64,000 nucleotides of DNA from the NCBI GenBank assembly GCA_021808055.1, contig JAKBCH010000003.1, positions 1 to 64,000 on the forward strand, read 5' to 3'. This document shows positions 26,396 to 37,018 of the stretch, one piece after another. Under the pieces are notes generated by a model. The model was not told the DNA's origin. It saw nothing but the letters and a program-made list of their open reading frames with translations, and ran no database searches. Position numbers and translations under genes: made by a program. The first letter of the stretch is position 1, and each line of letters opens with the position of its first letter. The stretch comes from Pseudomonadota bacterium (GTDB lineage: Bacteria; Pseudomonadota; Alphaproteobacteria; Acetobacterales; Acetobacteraceae).

Positions 26396-27748
26396 TTAAG
26401 CCAGCAGCGGCCCCCAGGAAGGGTCTGAGGCATAAGTCGGCGTATCCACCAAACGCTCATTGAAGCCGTCCACCCCAATCGTGACCAGGTTAGAGCTGTG
26501 GCCCGAGCCGGTGGGGGACTGGCGGTAGAACATGAGCACACGGCCATTCGGGCAGAACGTGGAGCCCTCCACCAGGAAGCCCTGGGAAAGAATGCGCTCA
26601 CCCGAGCCATCCGGTGCCATCACGCCGATTGAAAACCCGCCTGACCCCCAGAAGGTATAGGAAATCAGATCCCCGCTGGGCGACCAGCAAGGCTCGGCAT
26701 ACTGCCCGGGGCCAAATGAAATACGCTTAACGCCTGAGCCATCGGCATTCATCACAAAGAGCTGCTGATTGCCATCACGGTCAGAGTTAAACACAATCTG
26801 CGAGCCATCTGGCGAAAAACAGGGCGTGACATTGATCGAGTTGCTGTCGGTCAGCTCCGTCACACCGCCACCGCCCAGGCTGGTTTTCACAATCGCGGCA
26901 CCACCATTGCGCGAGACGGACATTAGCAGCGAATTTCCATCCGGCGAGAAGCGCGGGCCAATCGTCATCTCGCCAAAGCCGCCAACAAGCTGGGTGGCAC
27001 CGGTTTGCAGGTCAAACAGGTAAACCCTGGGGTTCTCACCGCCGCGATAGCTGACGAAAGCCAGCTGCTGGCGGGCCGGATTATACTGCGGTGAAAGCGC
27101 CATGTTGGCACCATCCGTCAGGAACTGCACATTGGCACCGTCGTAATCCATAATCGCGAGGCGGCGGATGGGGCTGGTAACCGCCCCCGCAACCGAGATA
27201 AACGCCACCCGGCTGTCGAAATAGCCCTTCTCGCCGATCATCTGCTGATAAACCGTATCGGCGATGATATGCGCGATCCTGCGCCAATTATCCGGCGTGG
27301 TGGTGTAGGCCGTGCCCTGCACCTGCGCCTGGTTCTGCACACTCCATAACCGGAACTCAACGCGAAGCTGGCCGCCGCCAGCAGCCTGCACATCGCCCGT
27401 CACTAGCCCTTGTGCACCCAGCAGTGACCAATTTTGCCACACCGGCGTGCCGTTATTCATGGAGTTCGGCACGAAGCTGGATGGATCGATTGCCCGGAAC
27501 AGACCAGAATGGCCAAGATCATCCGAGATCACCTGGGTGATTTGCGCACCTACGCCCTGCGTGTCGAAAGGGGTAATGGCGATGGGGATGGGGGCCGTTT
27601 GCGCCCCGCTCACCTGGATGGCCGGGCCATTATTCGAGGTGGCTGGGGCAGTTTGGGCAAACGCGGCGGGGGCGGCAAGGGTTGCGGCACCCGCCGCGCC
27701 CAACATGCGGCGGCGGGAAAATGGCGGCAGAATAAGACGCGTCATCAT
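26396..27748 (-). CDS. tolB: Tol-Pal system beta-propeller protein TolB
   Basis: TolB is the periplasmic beta-propeller that links the TolQRA inner-membrane motor to Pal during outer-membrane constriction. The 450-residue protein has a signal peptide with consecutive arginines, RRRMLGAAGAATLAAPAAFA then Q, which could be Tat or Sec. An N-terminal alpha/beta domain (about 40-170) precedes a propeller with repeated motifs such as GPRFSPDGNSLLMS, PCFSPDGSQIVFNSDRDGN and PCWSPSGDLISY. No pal gene follows before rpsB. Confidence 0.95.
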   Translation of the reverse strand: MMTRLILPPFSRRRMLGAAGAATLAAPAAFAQTAPATSNNGPAIQVSGAQTAPIPIAITPFDTQGVGAQITQVISDDLGHSGLFRAIDPSSFVPNSMNNGTPVWQNWSLLGAQGLVTGDVQAAGGGQLRVEFRLWSVQNQAQVQGTAYTTTPDNWRRIAHIIADTVYQQMIGEKGYFDSRVAFISVAGAVTSPIRRLAIMDYDGANVQFLTDGANMALSPQYNPARQQLAFVSYRGGENPRVYLFDLQTGATQLVGGFGEMTIGPRFSPDGNSLLMSVSRNGGAAIVKTSLGGGGVTELTDSNSINVTPCFSPDGSQIVFNSDRDGNQQLFVMNADGSGVKRISFGPGQYAEPCWSPSGDLISYTFWGSGGFSIGVMAPDGSGERILSQGFLVEGSTFCPNGRVLMFYRQSPTGSGHSSNLVTIGVDGFNERLVDTPTYASDPSWGPLLA

Positions 27749-27756
27749 CGAACCTC

Positions 27757-28710
27757 TTACGGGGTGAAATTGAACAGGAATGTATTGACCTTACCCAGCA
27801 TGTAAGACGGCAAGGGTAATGTCGCACATTGATAATTCTCCACAGCCGCGATCGCGCGTTGCGCATAGGCCGCGTAGATCGGGTTGCTCATATTGCCTTG
27901 GGAGGCTGGTGCAACCTCAGCCTCGCGCACGGTGCCCGAGGCATCGGTCGTCACCAGCAATTGCACAGAGAAACTCTGCACACCGGGCGCCCCAGCATCA
28001 ATGCCCCAGCATGGGCGCACATGCGCGCCAATTGCGTTGCGGTCCGCTTCATTCAGCCCGGAATTGGCAGTGCTGTTGGGGCTGCCACCGCCATCAGGGG
28101 CACCGCCCTGGTCCGGGTTATACTGTGCCGTCGGCGGCTTGGTCTGCTGCTGGTTCACGCGCAACTGCGAAAGCGTGTTGAGCACGCTCTTGCTCAGCGG
28201 CAGCGGGTTCTTCACCTCATGCTGCTGGTGGGTGGCCGATTGCTGAGGCGCTGGCGGCTTGGTGACCGGCTGGGGCTTCGGCGGCGGCTTTTGCGTGCTC
28301 GTCTGCTTCTGCGGCGGGCGCGGTGGAGGTGGCGGCGGAACAGGCGCCTGCGTTGGCGTGGCCGTGGGTGGCGGTGGCGGCGGCGCTGGTGTTGGCGGCG
28401 TCGGCTGCGGCGGTTTTGGCGGCGCGGGCGGTGGCGGTGGCGGTGGTGGCGGTGGCGGCTGAACCGGTTGCGGCTTCGGCTGGGTCGGGTTCACCGGCCC
28501 TTTATGCGGCACCGGCGTGTTGTTGGGGGCCGCCACTTTGCCGGCATGTTGTGCTGTTTGCGGTTGGGTGGGGCCAACCAGGTCGACATCCACGCTCTCA
28601 TCCGCCGAGGTGTTCAGCGGCTGCATGGGCAGCGTCACAATCGCCGCAATAATAATCGCCGCGTGAATGACAAAAGAAACAATCGCACTTCGGCGCAGCT
28701 CGCGGTCCAA
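27757..28710 (-). CDS. tolA: TolA-like cell envelope protein with poly-proline linker
   Basis: TolA is the inner-membrane protein that spans the periplasm and is driven by TolQR. This 317-residue version has an N-terminal membrane anchor (SIVSFVIH-like region, residues about 9-28) and then a linker dominated by proline, including a run of 11 consecutive prolines, instead of the usual Ala/Lys/Glu-rich helix. The C-terminal domain (NAIGAHVRPCWGIDAG, FSVQLLVTTDASGTV) resembles TolA/TonB domain III. It starts with TTG at 28710 behind GGGAG. It sits between tolR and tolB, which supports the name. Confidence 0.85.
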   Translation of the reverse strand: MDRELRRSAIVSFVIHAAIIIAAIVTLPMQPLNTSADESVDVDLVGPTQPQTAQHAGKVAAPNNTPVPHKGPVNPTQPKPQPVQPPPPPPPPPPPAPPKPPQPTPPTPAPPPPPPTATPTQAPVPPPPPPRPPQKQTSTQKPPPKPQPVTKPPAPQQSATHQQHEVKNPLPLSKSVLNTLSQLRVNQQQTKPPTAQYNPDQGGAPDGGGSPNSTANSGLNEADRNAIGAHVRPCWGIDAGAPGVQSFSVQLLVTTDASGTVREAEVAPASQGNMSNPIYAAYAQRAIAAVENYQCATLPLPSYMLGKVNTFLFNFTP

Positions 28711-28731
28711 TTTAAGCTCCCGTCACCCGGC

Positions 28732-29879
<1,148 letters not shown>

Positions 29880-29892
29880 TATCTTTCCCCGT

Positions 29893-30291
29893 TCAAAATT
29901 TCAGGCGCGCAACCCACTCACTGGGAATGCGCGTCGCCCGGCCATCGGACACGCGCGCGCAACCCAGCCCGAGCTCAAGCACGGCCAGCGAGTCGCTGTC
30001 TCGCAAGAATTTCTGCCGTAATGTAACGCTTGCGCCGCGCATTTCCGTAAATTCCGTTTCAACCGTCACCAGCTCGTCGATCCTTGCGGGGCGCTGATAG
30101 AGCAAATTGACGCGATGCACCACAAACAACACGCCGTAGGTTGCAACCATCTCTGCATGTGGCGCGCCCATCTCCCGCAGGGCTTCCGTGCGTGCCCGCT
30201 CGGCGATGGAGAGATAATTCGCATGGTAAACAATGCCCCCCGCATCCGTATCCTGATAGTAGATGCGTGTGGTGTAATGATAGATCAACAT
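29893..30291 (-). CDS. ybgC: Acyl-CoA thioesterase of the YbgC family
   Basis: YbgC is a small hot-dog thioesterase found as the first gene of tol-pal operons, acting on short acyl-CoA or acyl-ACP. The 132-residue protein has the active-site segment YYQDTDAGGIVYHANYL with the catalytic Asp, followed by ERARTEALREMG. It is 13 bp ahead of tolQ. Confidence 0.93.
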   Translation of the reverse strand: MLIYHYTTRIYYQDTDAGGIVYHANYLSIAERARTEALREMGAPHAEMVATYGVLFVVHRVNLLYQRPARIDELVTVETEFTEMRGASVTLRQKFLRDSDSLAVLELGLGCARVSDGRATRIPSEWVARLKF

Positions 30292-30340
30292 CCTGCTCCA
30301 AGCCTATGATTACGGCTGAAAAAGGTTTTTGTAAGGCAGG

Positions 30341-31369
30341 TTATTCGCCAAGCATGTCAAGCAGATCCGGGCCGCGCTGGGGCGGATTTAATCCCAGATG
30401 CCGCCAGCCTGCATCGCCCAGCATCCGCCCGCGCGAGGTGCGCAGCAGCAACCCTTCCTGGATGAGATAAGGCTCCACCACGTCTTCCAGCGTGTCGCGC
30501 GCTTCGGCAAGGGCGGCGGCGAGCGTTTCCACGCCTACGGGGCCACCATTATGGTGTTCCGCCAGGCGCTTGAGGTAGCGCATATCCATCGCATCCAGCC
30601 CTTTCTGGTCCACATCCAGCCGGGTGAGTGCGGCATCCGCCAAATCACGTGAAATCTCTGTAACGCTGGCGGCGGTAGCGAAATCCCGCACCCGGCGGGT
30701 GAGCCTTCCGGCAATGCGCGGCGTGCCGCGGGAGCGCCGGGCGATCTCCATCGCGCCATCATAGGAAAGCGCCATGCCCAGTTTCTGCGCCAGGCGGATG
30801 ACGATGCCGGTGAGTTCATCAGGCGTATAAAACACCAGCCGCAGCGGAATGCCGAAACGGTCTCGCAGCGGTGTGGCCAGCAGGCCAGAGCGCGTGGTCG
30901 CCCCCACCAACGTGAAAGGCGGCAGGTCTATCCGCACCGTGCGCGCCCCGGGGCCTTCGCCGATAATCAGGTCGAGCTGGAAATCCTCCATGGCCGGGTA
31001 GAGAATTTCCTCAATGGCCGGTTGTAGGCGGTGGATTTCGTCGATGAACAGCACGTCCTTCGGCTGAAGATTCGTCAGAATCGCCGCAAGATCGCCGGAT
31101 TTCTGAATCACCGGGCCGGATGTGGCTTTAAACCCCACTCCCATCTCATGCGCCACAATCTGCGCCAGCGTGGTTTTGCCGAGGCCCGGCGGGCCGTGCA
31201 GCAACACGTGGTCCAGCGCCTCGCCACGGGTTTTGGCGGCGGAAACGAAGATTTTGAGATTCTCCCGGCTTGCGGCCTGTCCGGTGAAATCCTCCAGGCT
31301 TTGCGGTCGCAGCGAGGCTTCTGCATTATCATCGGAAAGCCGCTCGCCGGAGGTGATGCGGTCACTCAC
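30341..31369 (-). CDS. ruvB: Holliday junction branch-migration ATPase RuvB
   Basis: RuvB is the AAA+ motor that drives branch migration with RuvA. The 342-residue protein has Walker [11 protein letters not shown], Walker B in [11 protein letters not shown], sensor I in [11 protein letters not shown], the arginine finger region [12 protein letters not shown] and the C-terminal winged-helix domain ([20 protein letters not shown]). GTG at 31369 overlaps the stop of the small membrane-protein gene. No LexA box is obvious nearby. Confidence 0.98.
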   Translation of the reverse strand: MSDRITSGERLSDDNAEASLRPQSLEDFTGQAASRENLKIFVSAAKTRGEALDHVLLHGPPGLGKTTLAQIVAHEMGVGFKATSGPVIQKSGDLAAILTNLQPKDVLFIDEIHRLQPAIEEILYPAMEDFQLDLIIGEGPGARTVRIDLPPFTLVGATTRSGLLATPLRDRFGIPLRLVFYTPDELTGIVIRLAQKLGMALSYDGAMEIARRSRGTPRIAGRLTRRVRDFATAASVTEISRDLADAALTRLDVDQKGLDAMDMRYLKRLAEHHNGGPVGVETLAAALAEARDTLEDVVEPYLIQEGLLLRTSRGRMLGDAGWRHLGLNPPQRGPDLLDMLGE

Positions 31370-31677
31370 TGACTTAGCTCCTGGGCCTGGTCAGGCCGGG
31401 CGAACCACCAGAAGGTTAAAGCCCAGACTGGTGGGCTGATGAAGGCATATAGAATGATCGCCTCCTCTGCCGGCGCCAGAAAATTTGTAAAATCTGAAAA
31501 TGAAGCGCTCCCACCAAGCAAATGGAACGCAAGCGCCCCCAAGGCAACACCAACAAACAAACCCAACCCCAGATAGGATAAGCATGATTGGAAGTGGAGC
31601 GCCTTCAGAAGCAAATATGCCGGAATGCCAATAATCAGGCAGCCAAAGGCTTTTTTCCGTGAGAGACGAACACTCAC
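31366..31677 (-). CDS. Small membrane protein in the ruv operon, function unknown
   Basis: This is a 103-residue protein with three likely membrane spans: residues about 10-27, 31-55 and 70-92. Residues between the second and third spans are polar ([18 protein letters not shown]). It starts with GTG overlapping the ruvA stop (TGAGTG) and ends overlapping the ruvB start in the same way, so it is translationally locked into the ruv operon. I do not recognise the family. Its composition matches its neighbours. Expressed with a DNA-repair operon, it may be an incidental passenger. Confidence 0.75.
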   Translation of the reverse strand: MSVRLSRKKAFGCLIIGIPAYLLLKALHFQSCLSYLGLGLFVGVALGALAFHLLGGSASFSDFTNFLAPAEEAIILYAFISPPVWALTFWWFARPDQAQELSQ

Positions 31678-32270
31678 TTCGCCAGCGCCTTCAACCCGGC
31701 GCGGATCAGCACATCCAGCGTGGCATCCTCCCCATGCTCAGCCACAGCTTTGGCCAAAACCACCTCCGCCTCTGCCCGCCGATAGCCAAGATTGGTGAGC
31801 GCCGAGAGCGCATCCGCCGCGGCACCCCTTGGCGCCAACACCGCCGGGAACGCCGCATTACCACCACCGGGCATCGCTCCCGCCTTGCTCTGCAATTCGG
31901 TAAGAATACGGATGGCGAGCTTCGGCCCCACACCCGGCGCGCGGGTGAGAGCGCCTTTATCCTGCCCGGCAATCGCGCCGATCAACTGGTCCGGCGAAAG
32001 AGCCGAAAGAATCCCCAGCGCCACTTTCGCCCCCACGCCCTGCACAGTGGTAAGCAACCGGAACCACTCACGCTCGGCGGCGGTGTAAAAGCCGTAGAGG
32101 GTAATTGCATCCTCACGCACCTGAGTTTCAATCAGCAGCGTCACCAACCCATCAGGTAACGCGGCCAGCGTGCGGGAGGAGCAGAAAACCAGATACCCCA
32201 CCCCGTTCACGTCCACCACGCAGCGGCCATCCTCGATGCTGTCCACAATGCCCCGCAACCGCGCGATCAT
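31674..32270 (-). CDS. ruvA: Holliday junction protein RuvA
   Basis: RuvA binds four-way DNA junctions as a tetramer and loads RuvB. The 198-residue protein has an N-terminal OB domain ([20 protein letters not shown]), two helix-hairpin-helix motifs ([17 protein letters not shown] and [19 protein letters not shown]) and the C-terminal RuvB-binding domain ([20 protein letters not shown]). It overlaps ruvC by 4 bases. Confidence 0.97.
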   Translation of the reverse strand: MIARLRGIVDSIEDGRCVVDVNGVGYLVFCSSRTLAALPDGLVTLLIETQVREDAITLYGFYTAAEREWFRLLTTVQGVGAKVALGILSALSPDQLIGAIAGQDKGALTRAPGVGPKLAIRILTELQSKAGAMPGGGNAAFPAVLAPRGAAADALSALTNLGYRRAEAEVVLAKAVAEHGEDATLDVLIRAGLKALAK

Positions 32271-32827
32271 TTCAGCACCTTCCAGGCATTGGTGGTGGAG
32301 CGGTGGTGGGCATGGCAGATGGCAACCGCCAGGGCATCCGCCGCATCCGCCCGTTTTTGCACCGAGCCGGGCAACAGGCGCTTCACCATCAGCCCCACCT
32401 GTTCTTTATCCGCGCCGCCGGTGCCAACCACCGCCATTTTCACGGTTTTGGCGCCATATTCAAAAACAGGAATCCCCGCCCGTGCCGGGGCCAACAATGC
32501 CACGCCGCGCGCATAACCCAGCTTCAGCGTGGCGGTGGCGTTGCGGTTAACATATGTCTCCTCTACCGCGGCTTCATCTGGGTTGTAGCGCGCCAGTAAA
32601 TCCGCCAGTGCCTCATCCAGCGCCTTCAGCCGCAACGGCACATCCTCGGTGCCATCGGTTGCCACCACGCCGTCGGCCACATGGCGCAGCCGGTTGCCCT
32701 CAGCCTCCACCACGCCCCAACCGGTAAAACGCAGGCCGGGGTCGATGCCAATGATACAAACCTTGCCGGGGCTTTTCTTCATCTGCCGCGCGGCCGCCCC
32801 ACCATCCCCGCGCGCGCCCATCATCAC
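32267..32827 (-). CDS. ruvC: Crossover junction endodeoxyribonuclease RuvC
   Basis: RuvC resolves Holliday junctions by symmetric nicking. The 186-residue frame has the catalytic acidic residues in [24 protein letters not shown] and the C-terminal [15 protein letters not shown]. The ATG at 32827 overlaps the yebC stop. The conserved part begins 15 codons later at [12 protein letters not shown], so a start at 32782 (170 aa) is equally possible and fits the family length better. Confidence 0.96.
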   Translation of the reverse strand: MMMGARGDGGAAARQMKKSPGKVCIIGIDPGLRFTGWGVVEAEGNRLRHVADGVVATDGTEDVPLRLKALDEALADLLARYNPDEAAVEETYVNRNATATLKLGYARGVALLAPARAGIPVFEYGAKTVKMAVVGTGGADKEQVGLMVKRLLPGSVQKRADAADALAVAICHAHHRSTTNAWKVLK

Positions 32828-33573
32828 GCCGAGAGCTTCGCCATAACGTCTTCCGGCAGCTCATAATTGGCATAGACGTTCTGCACGTCGTCATCATCCT
32901 CAAGCGTATCGATCAGTTTCATCACCGCGGTTGCTTTGTCCTCATCCAGCACCACGGTCATGTTCGGCTGCCATTCCATACCGGCCTCCGCTGGGTCGCC
33001 GAATGTCTGCGCGAGGGCATCGCGCACCGCAAAGAAATTCTCCACCGCCGCTTGCACTTCGTGGCCATCCCCGTCGCTCACCACGTCATCGGCCCCGGCC
33101 TCGATAGCCGCTTCCAGCATCTCATCAGCAGATGCCGCATTGGCCGGGTAGCGAATGGCCGCCAAGCGGTTAAACATAAAGGAGACGGAATTGGTTTCCC
33201 CCAATGCCCCACCAGATTTGTTAAAGGCGGCGCGCACCACGGATGCCGTACGGTTGCGGTTATCCGTCAGCGCCTCGATAATAATCGCCACGCCCGCCGG
33301 GCCGTAACCTTCGTATCGCACGGATTCGTAATTCTCCGTGCCGCCCGCGCCCGAGGCTTTTTTAATCGCGCGGTCGATCGCGTCGCGCGTCATGTTCTGC
33401 TTCAGCGCCGCGGCAATGCCCGCCCGCAGGCGCGGATTTGCCGACGGGTCCGGCAGCCCTTCCTTCGCCGCAACAGTTATCTCGCGAATGAGTTTTGCAT
33501 AGATGCGGGCCCGCTTGGCGTCCTGTGCGCCCTTGCGGTGCATGATGTTCTTTGCGTGTGAATGTCCAGCCAT
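32824..33573 (-). CDS. YebC/PmpR-family DNA-binding regulatory protein
   Basis: This 249-residue member of the TACO1/YebC family is involved in transcriptional regulation or in relieving ribosome stalling at poly-proline. It has the start [20 protein letters not shown], the middle block [17 protein letters not shown] segment ([20 protein letters not shown]) and [20 protein letters not shown]. It leads the yebC-ruvC-ruvA unit, a very common arrangement. A proline-rich TolA in the same block makes the ribosome-rescue role of some YebC proteins of interest. Confidence 0.93.
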   Translation of the reverse strand: MAGHSHAKNIMHRKGAQDAKRARIYAKLIREITVAAKEGLPDPSANPRLRAGIAAALKQNMTRDAIDRAIKKASGAGGTENYESVRYEGYGPAGVAIIIEALTDNRNRTASVVRAAFNKSGGALGETNSVSFMFNRLAAIRYPANAASADEMLEAAIEAGADDVVSDGDGHEVQAAVENFFAVRDALAQTFGDPAEAGMEWQPNMTVVLDEDKATAVMKLIDTLEDDDDVQNVYANYELPEDVMAKLSA

Positions 33574-33613
33574 GAAGGGGCTTTAGCATTTGCAGTGAGG
33601 TGCCGGAAGCGTC

Positions 33614-36600
33614 TTACCCATCCGGTTCGAGCATCCCGCGAACCCGTGCGGCCAGCTCGTCCATAGCGAAGGGTTTGGCCATAATCTCCATCCCAGGCTC
33701 CAGATCGCCGCTAGCCATCCCGACATTTTCGGCATAACCGGTCATGAATAATATCTTTAGCCTTGGCCGCAACAACCGGGCTGCATCCGCAATTTGCCGG
33801 CCGTTCAGCCCCGGCAGGCCGATATCGGTAATCAGCAGATCAATCCTTTGGCGGGATTGCAGAATTTTCAGTCCACCCGGTCCGTCCTGTGCCTCCAGCG
33901 CGACATAACCCAGCCCCGCCAAAACCTCGACGATCAACCGGCGCACCACGGGTTCATCCTCCACCACCAGCACCGTGTCACCCAAGGCGGCGGCAGGCAT
34001 ATTCGCCTCTTCCAGGCAGGGCGGCAACATCGCAGCCTCGCCATCGTAACGCGGCAAATATAGCCGCACCGTGGCACCCAGCCCCGGTTCGGAATCGATT
34101 CTCACATGCCCATTGGATTGGCGCGCAAACCCGTAGATCATCGAAAGCCCCAGCCCCGTACCATGACCCAGTGGCTTGGTGGTGAAAAAAGGCTCGAACA
34201 CCTTGGCGACGGTGGCCGCATCCATGCCCACCCCGGAATCAGTGACCGCTACACAAATATATGGTCCCGGCGTGACCTCGCTCCGCCGGGGGCCAGTGGT
34301 TCCCTCCAATCCGACATTAGTGGTTCGGATAATCAGCTTTCCGCCCTCGGGCATGGCGTCCCGGGCATTAATGGCGAGGTTCAGCAATGCATTTTCGAGC
34401 TGGTTGGGGTCGCATAGCGTCAGCCAAAGCTCGTCCTGCAGATCCAACTGCAAATCCACATGCTCGCCCAGCGTGCGGCGCAGCAGCATTTCCATGGAAA
34501 TTATAAGTGGATTAGCCTCTACGGGTTTCGGGTCTAACGGTTGTCTGCGCGAAAACGCCAAAAGCCGGTGGGTGAGTGCGGCCGCTTTGTCAGCAGCGTT
34601 CATCGCCATCGTGACAAATCGCTCCAAACCTTGGGTTTCACTCTGCTGAATCCGCCTGCTCATCATCTCCAGGCTGCCGATGATGCCTTGCAGAAGATTA
34701 TTAAAATCATGCGCGATGCCACCAGTAAGCTGACCCACCGCTTCCATCTTCTGCGCCTGACGAAGCTGTTCTTCCGCATCGCGCTGAGCGCTTATGTCGC
34801 GGCCGACGAAGTAGAATGAGTCGCCCAGAGAATCGGCAGACCAGGAAATCAGGCATAACCGCCCTTGGCGGTCGTTCATCCGGCATTCAGAATCGCGTAT
34901 TGCACGCCCCGCCACCAGATCATTGATCGTCTGCTCGGCCTCCGGCCTATCCTCCGGTATCACCAGGTCTAGCAGCCGCAAACCCAAAATCTCGCTCTCG
35001 GCATAACCTAAAAGCCGCTCCCAGGCCGGGTTGACCGACCGCAACACCCCATCACCGCTGGCAATCGCCAGCAGATCATTAGAAGACACCCAGATACGCT
35101 CCCGTTCGGTATTCGCGGACGCCGCGGCAGCCGCAGCACGGCGTTCGGCCGTCACATCCCGGCCAAAACCATAGAGCAGCCCGCCTTCGGCAACTCTGGT
35201 CCAGGCAATCTGCCGCCAGTCGCCATGCTTAGTCAGCATCGTCACGACGAGTTCTGAACGCAGCGCCGCAGGGCTGAAATCGTTAAACTGAAGGCGCAAC
35301 CGCTCGCGCTCGTCAGGCGCAATAAAATCGGCCATGCGGCGGGCGCGGCTGGCTTGTTCGTTCCAACCCAGCGCCTTGGTCCAGGCCGGATTGACCGTCA
35401 CCACCTCCCCGCCGGGGCGAAGCACGATTTTTAATATCGGTGAGATATCCCACATGCGCTGCAAGGCACGCATGGCACCACGCTTTTCGGTTAGATCCTG
35501 GCCAAACGCATGATTCAGCTCGCCATCCGGTGCCACGTCCCACTCAATCACGCGGTAATCGCCGTTCTGCATCCGGCAACGGCATTCAAAACCCTGAACG
35601 GTTTCACCCGCCGCCACTCGCGCCAAGACCATCGATGTGGTCTCGATATCTTCGGGATGAACAAAGCTCAGCAGATTTTGATCTGCTATCTCCTCCTGGC
35701 GCCAACCCGTGCCCAGCTCAATCGCCTGGTTGCTGTGCCGGATAATCCCCTCTTGATCGAAAATGAGCATATATGTGCTGCTAAGCTGCCATATGCGGTT
35801 GCGCGCGCGCACAGCCTCGGCCTCTGCCTCCTTGCGCGCTTCAATGTTGTGATTACTGCCGACCCACCCTTCGACCACGCCCGCCGCGCTGCGGAGAGGT
35901 GTCGCAATAACAAGATGCCACACATACGCGCCGGAAGCCGTTTGCAACCGGCACTCCGCTTCATAAAGTCCTCCTGTGGCCACGGCCTCTGCCCATCGCC
36001 GGGCAATGAGTGCACGGTCTGCCGCATAGACAAACGTGGACCAGCCTTCATCATCACTGGTTGTGCCCAGGAAAGCCCGCAAATAGGGGTTCATCCAGTC
36101 AACACGCCCCTGGGCATTTGCCGTCCAAATCTGACGGGGCATGGTGCCCGCAACTTCGCGCAATGCTGAACTTTGGTTCAGCGCACTCTCCCCTCCTTCA
36201 TCCCGCCGCGCGGCTTTGGCCAAAACCCCTATTGTCTTGCCAATCTCGTTCATGAGCGGCGAGCACTGCAGGCTAAACTCGGGCAGGCCAGGTATGCTTT
36301 CCAGCGTCAGCGCCTCGGCTGCATATCCATCCTGACCGGCAAGCAGCAGGGGCCTCATAGCTTCGGATATTTCAGGCCAAATCTGGCCAATTGTTTCTCC
36401 CAGTGCAGCCGGGCTCCGCGCCACGGCAAAAGGCAAACTTGCATCATTGTAGAGCAACACCCCCTCTGGGCCGGCGAAAATCATCAACGGCGCGGGAGCA
36501 CCCAACATCGTCGCGACATGAGCGCAGAAAACGGGCGACCAGACTTCAATTGGGCCTAATGACGTCTGACTCCAGTCAAAGCCGGAAATAAGGCCACCCA

Positions 36601-36682
36601 TGACGCCGCCCTGAGCCAAAAACGGAAAACGCCCGGCTGGCGAGTCGTGCTGTCCAGAATTCTGTCCGGGAAAAAGCGTCAT
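33614..36682 (-). CDS. Soluble multi-PAS hybrid histidine kinase
   Basis: This is a 1022-residue signalling kinase. An N-terminal sensor segment resembling a PAS fold (about 30-150) is followed by four PAS/PAC units (about 180-290, 292-402, 408-518, 525-635). The phosphoacceptor His is H658 in GGIAHDFNNLLQG. The ATPase domain follows with NLAINARDAMP, DSGVGMD and GHGTGLGLSMIYGF. The C-terminal receiver domain has LLITDIGLPGLNGR and FMTGYAENVG. No membrane span or signal peptide is visible, so it senses a cytosolic cue. The ATG at 36682 is preferred over an upstream TTG. No partner regulator is adjacent. Confidence 0.92.
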   Translation of the reverse strand: MTLFPGQNSGQHDSPAGRFPFLAQGGVMGGLISGFDWSQTSLGPIEVWSPVFCAHVATMLGAPAPLMIFAGPEGVLLYNDASLPFAVARSPAALGETIGQIWPEISEAMRPLLLAGQDGYAAEALTLESIPGLPEFSLQCSPLMNEIGKTIGVLAKAARRDEGGESALNQSSALREVAGTMPRQIWTANAQGRVDWMNPYLRAFLGTTSDDEGWSTFVYAADRALIARRWAEAVATGGLYEAECRLQTASGAYVWHLVIATPLRSAAGVVEGWVGSNHNIEARKEAEAEAVRARNRIWQLSSTYMLIFDQEGIIRHSNQAIELGTGWRQEEIADQNLLSFVHPEDIETTSMVLARVAAGETVQGFECRCRMQNGDYRVIEWDVAPDGELNHAFGQDLTEKRGAMRALQRMWDISPILKIVLRPGGEVVTVNPAWTKALGWNEQASRARRMADFIAPDERERLRLQFNDFSPAALRSELVVTMLTKHGDWRQIAWTRVAEGGLLYGFGRDVTAERRAAAAAASANTERERIWVSSNDLLAIASGDGVLRSVNPAWERLLGYAESEILGLRLLDLVIPEDRPEAEQTINDLVAGRAIRDSECRMNDRQGRLCLISWSADSLGDSFYFVGRDISAQRDAEEQLRQAQKMEAVGQLTGGIAHDFNNLLQGIIGSLEMMSRRIQQSETQGLERFVTMAMNAADKAAALTHRLLAFSRRQPLDPKPVEANPLIISMEMLLRRTLGEHVDLQLDLQDELWLTLCDPNQLENALLNLAINARDAMPEGGKLIIRTTNVGLEGTTGPRRSEVTPGPYICVAVTDSGVGMDAATVAKVFEPFFTTKPLGHGTGLGLSMIYGFARQSNGHVRIDSEPGLGATVRLYLPRYDGEAAMLPPCLEEANMPAAALGDTVLVVEDEPVVRRLIVEVLAGLGYVALEAQDGPGGLKILQSRQRIDLLITDIGLPGLNGRQIADAARLLRPRLKILFMTGYAENVGMASGDLEPGMEIMAKPFAMDELAARVRGMLEPDG

Positions 36683-36848
36683 AATCCGGATTTTATAAGC
36701 GTTCCGGCACAATTAGCCACTGGTTGAAACGTCTTATAATTCCACGCCGAATGCACGCAATTTTACTATCCCGTTCCCCTGGCGCTCCGTGCAATTTGCC
36801 CTCGGGCAATTGACAGCGCCTCGCGCCCAGCTTATCAGCCCGCCCACC

Positions 36849-36923
36849 GGGCGCGTAGCTCAGCGGTAGAGCATTCGCTTCACACGCGAAGGGTCACAGG
36901 TTCAATCCCTGTCGCGCCCACCA
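36849..36923 (+). tRNA. tRNA-Val (anticodon CAC)
   Basis: A complete 75-nt tRNA with acceptor stem GGGCGCG/CGCGCCC, discriminator A and encoded CCA at 36921-36923. The anticodon stem TTCGC/GCGAA holds loop TTCACAC, giving CAC. The T loop is GGTTCAATCC. Confidence 0.96.
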
Positions 36924-36983
36924 CATTCTTAAAAATCAACACATTCAGGCAAAGTCTTTATATAAGACCGCAGGTCGCACCAT

Positions 36984-37009
36984 CCGGGCACGGCGCGCGC
37001 CGCGCCCGG
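36984..37009. terminator. GC-rich hairpin downstream of acnA
   Basis: CCGGGC (36984-36989) pairs with GCCCGG (37004-37009) around an inner self-complementary core CGGCGCGCGCCG. It lies just past the acnA stop, between acnA and tRNA-Val. There is no T-run, so termination would be weak or factor-assisted. Confidence 0.4.
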
Positions 37010-37018
37010 TAAACCGCG

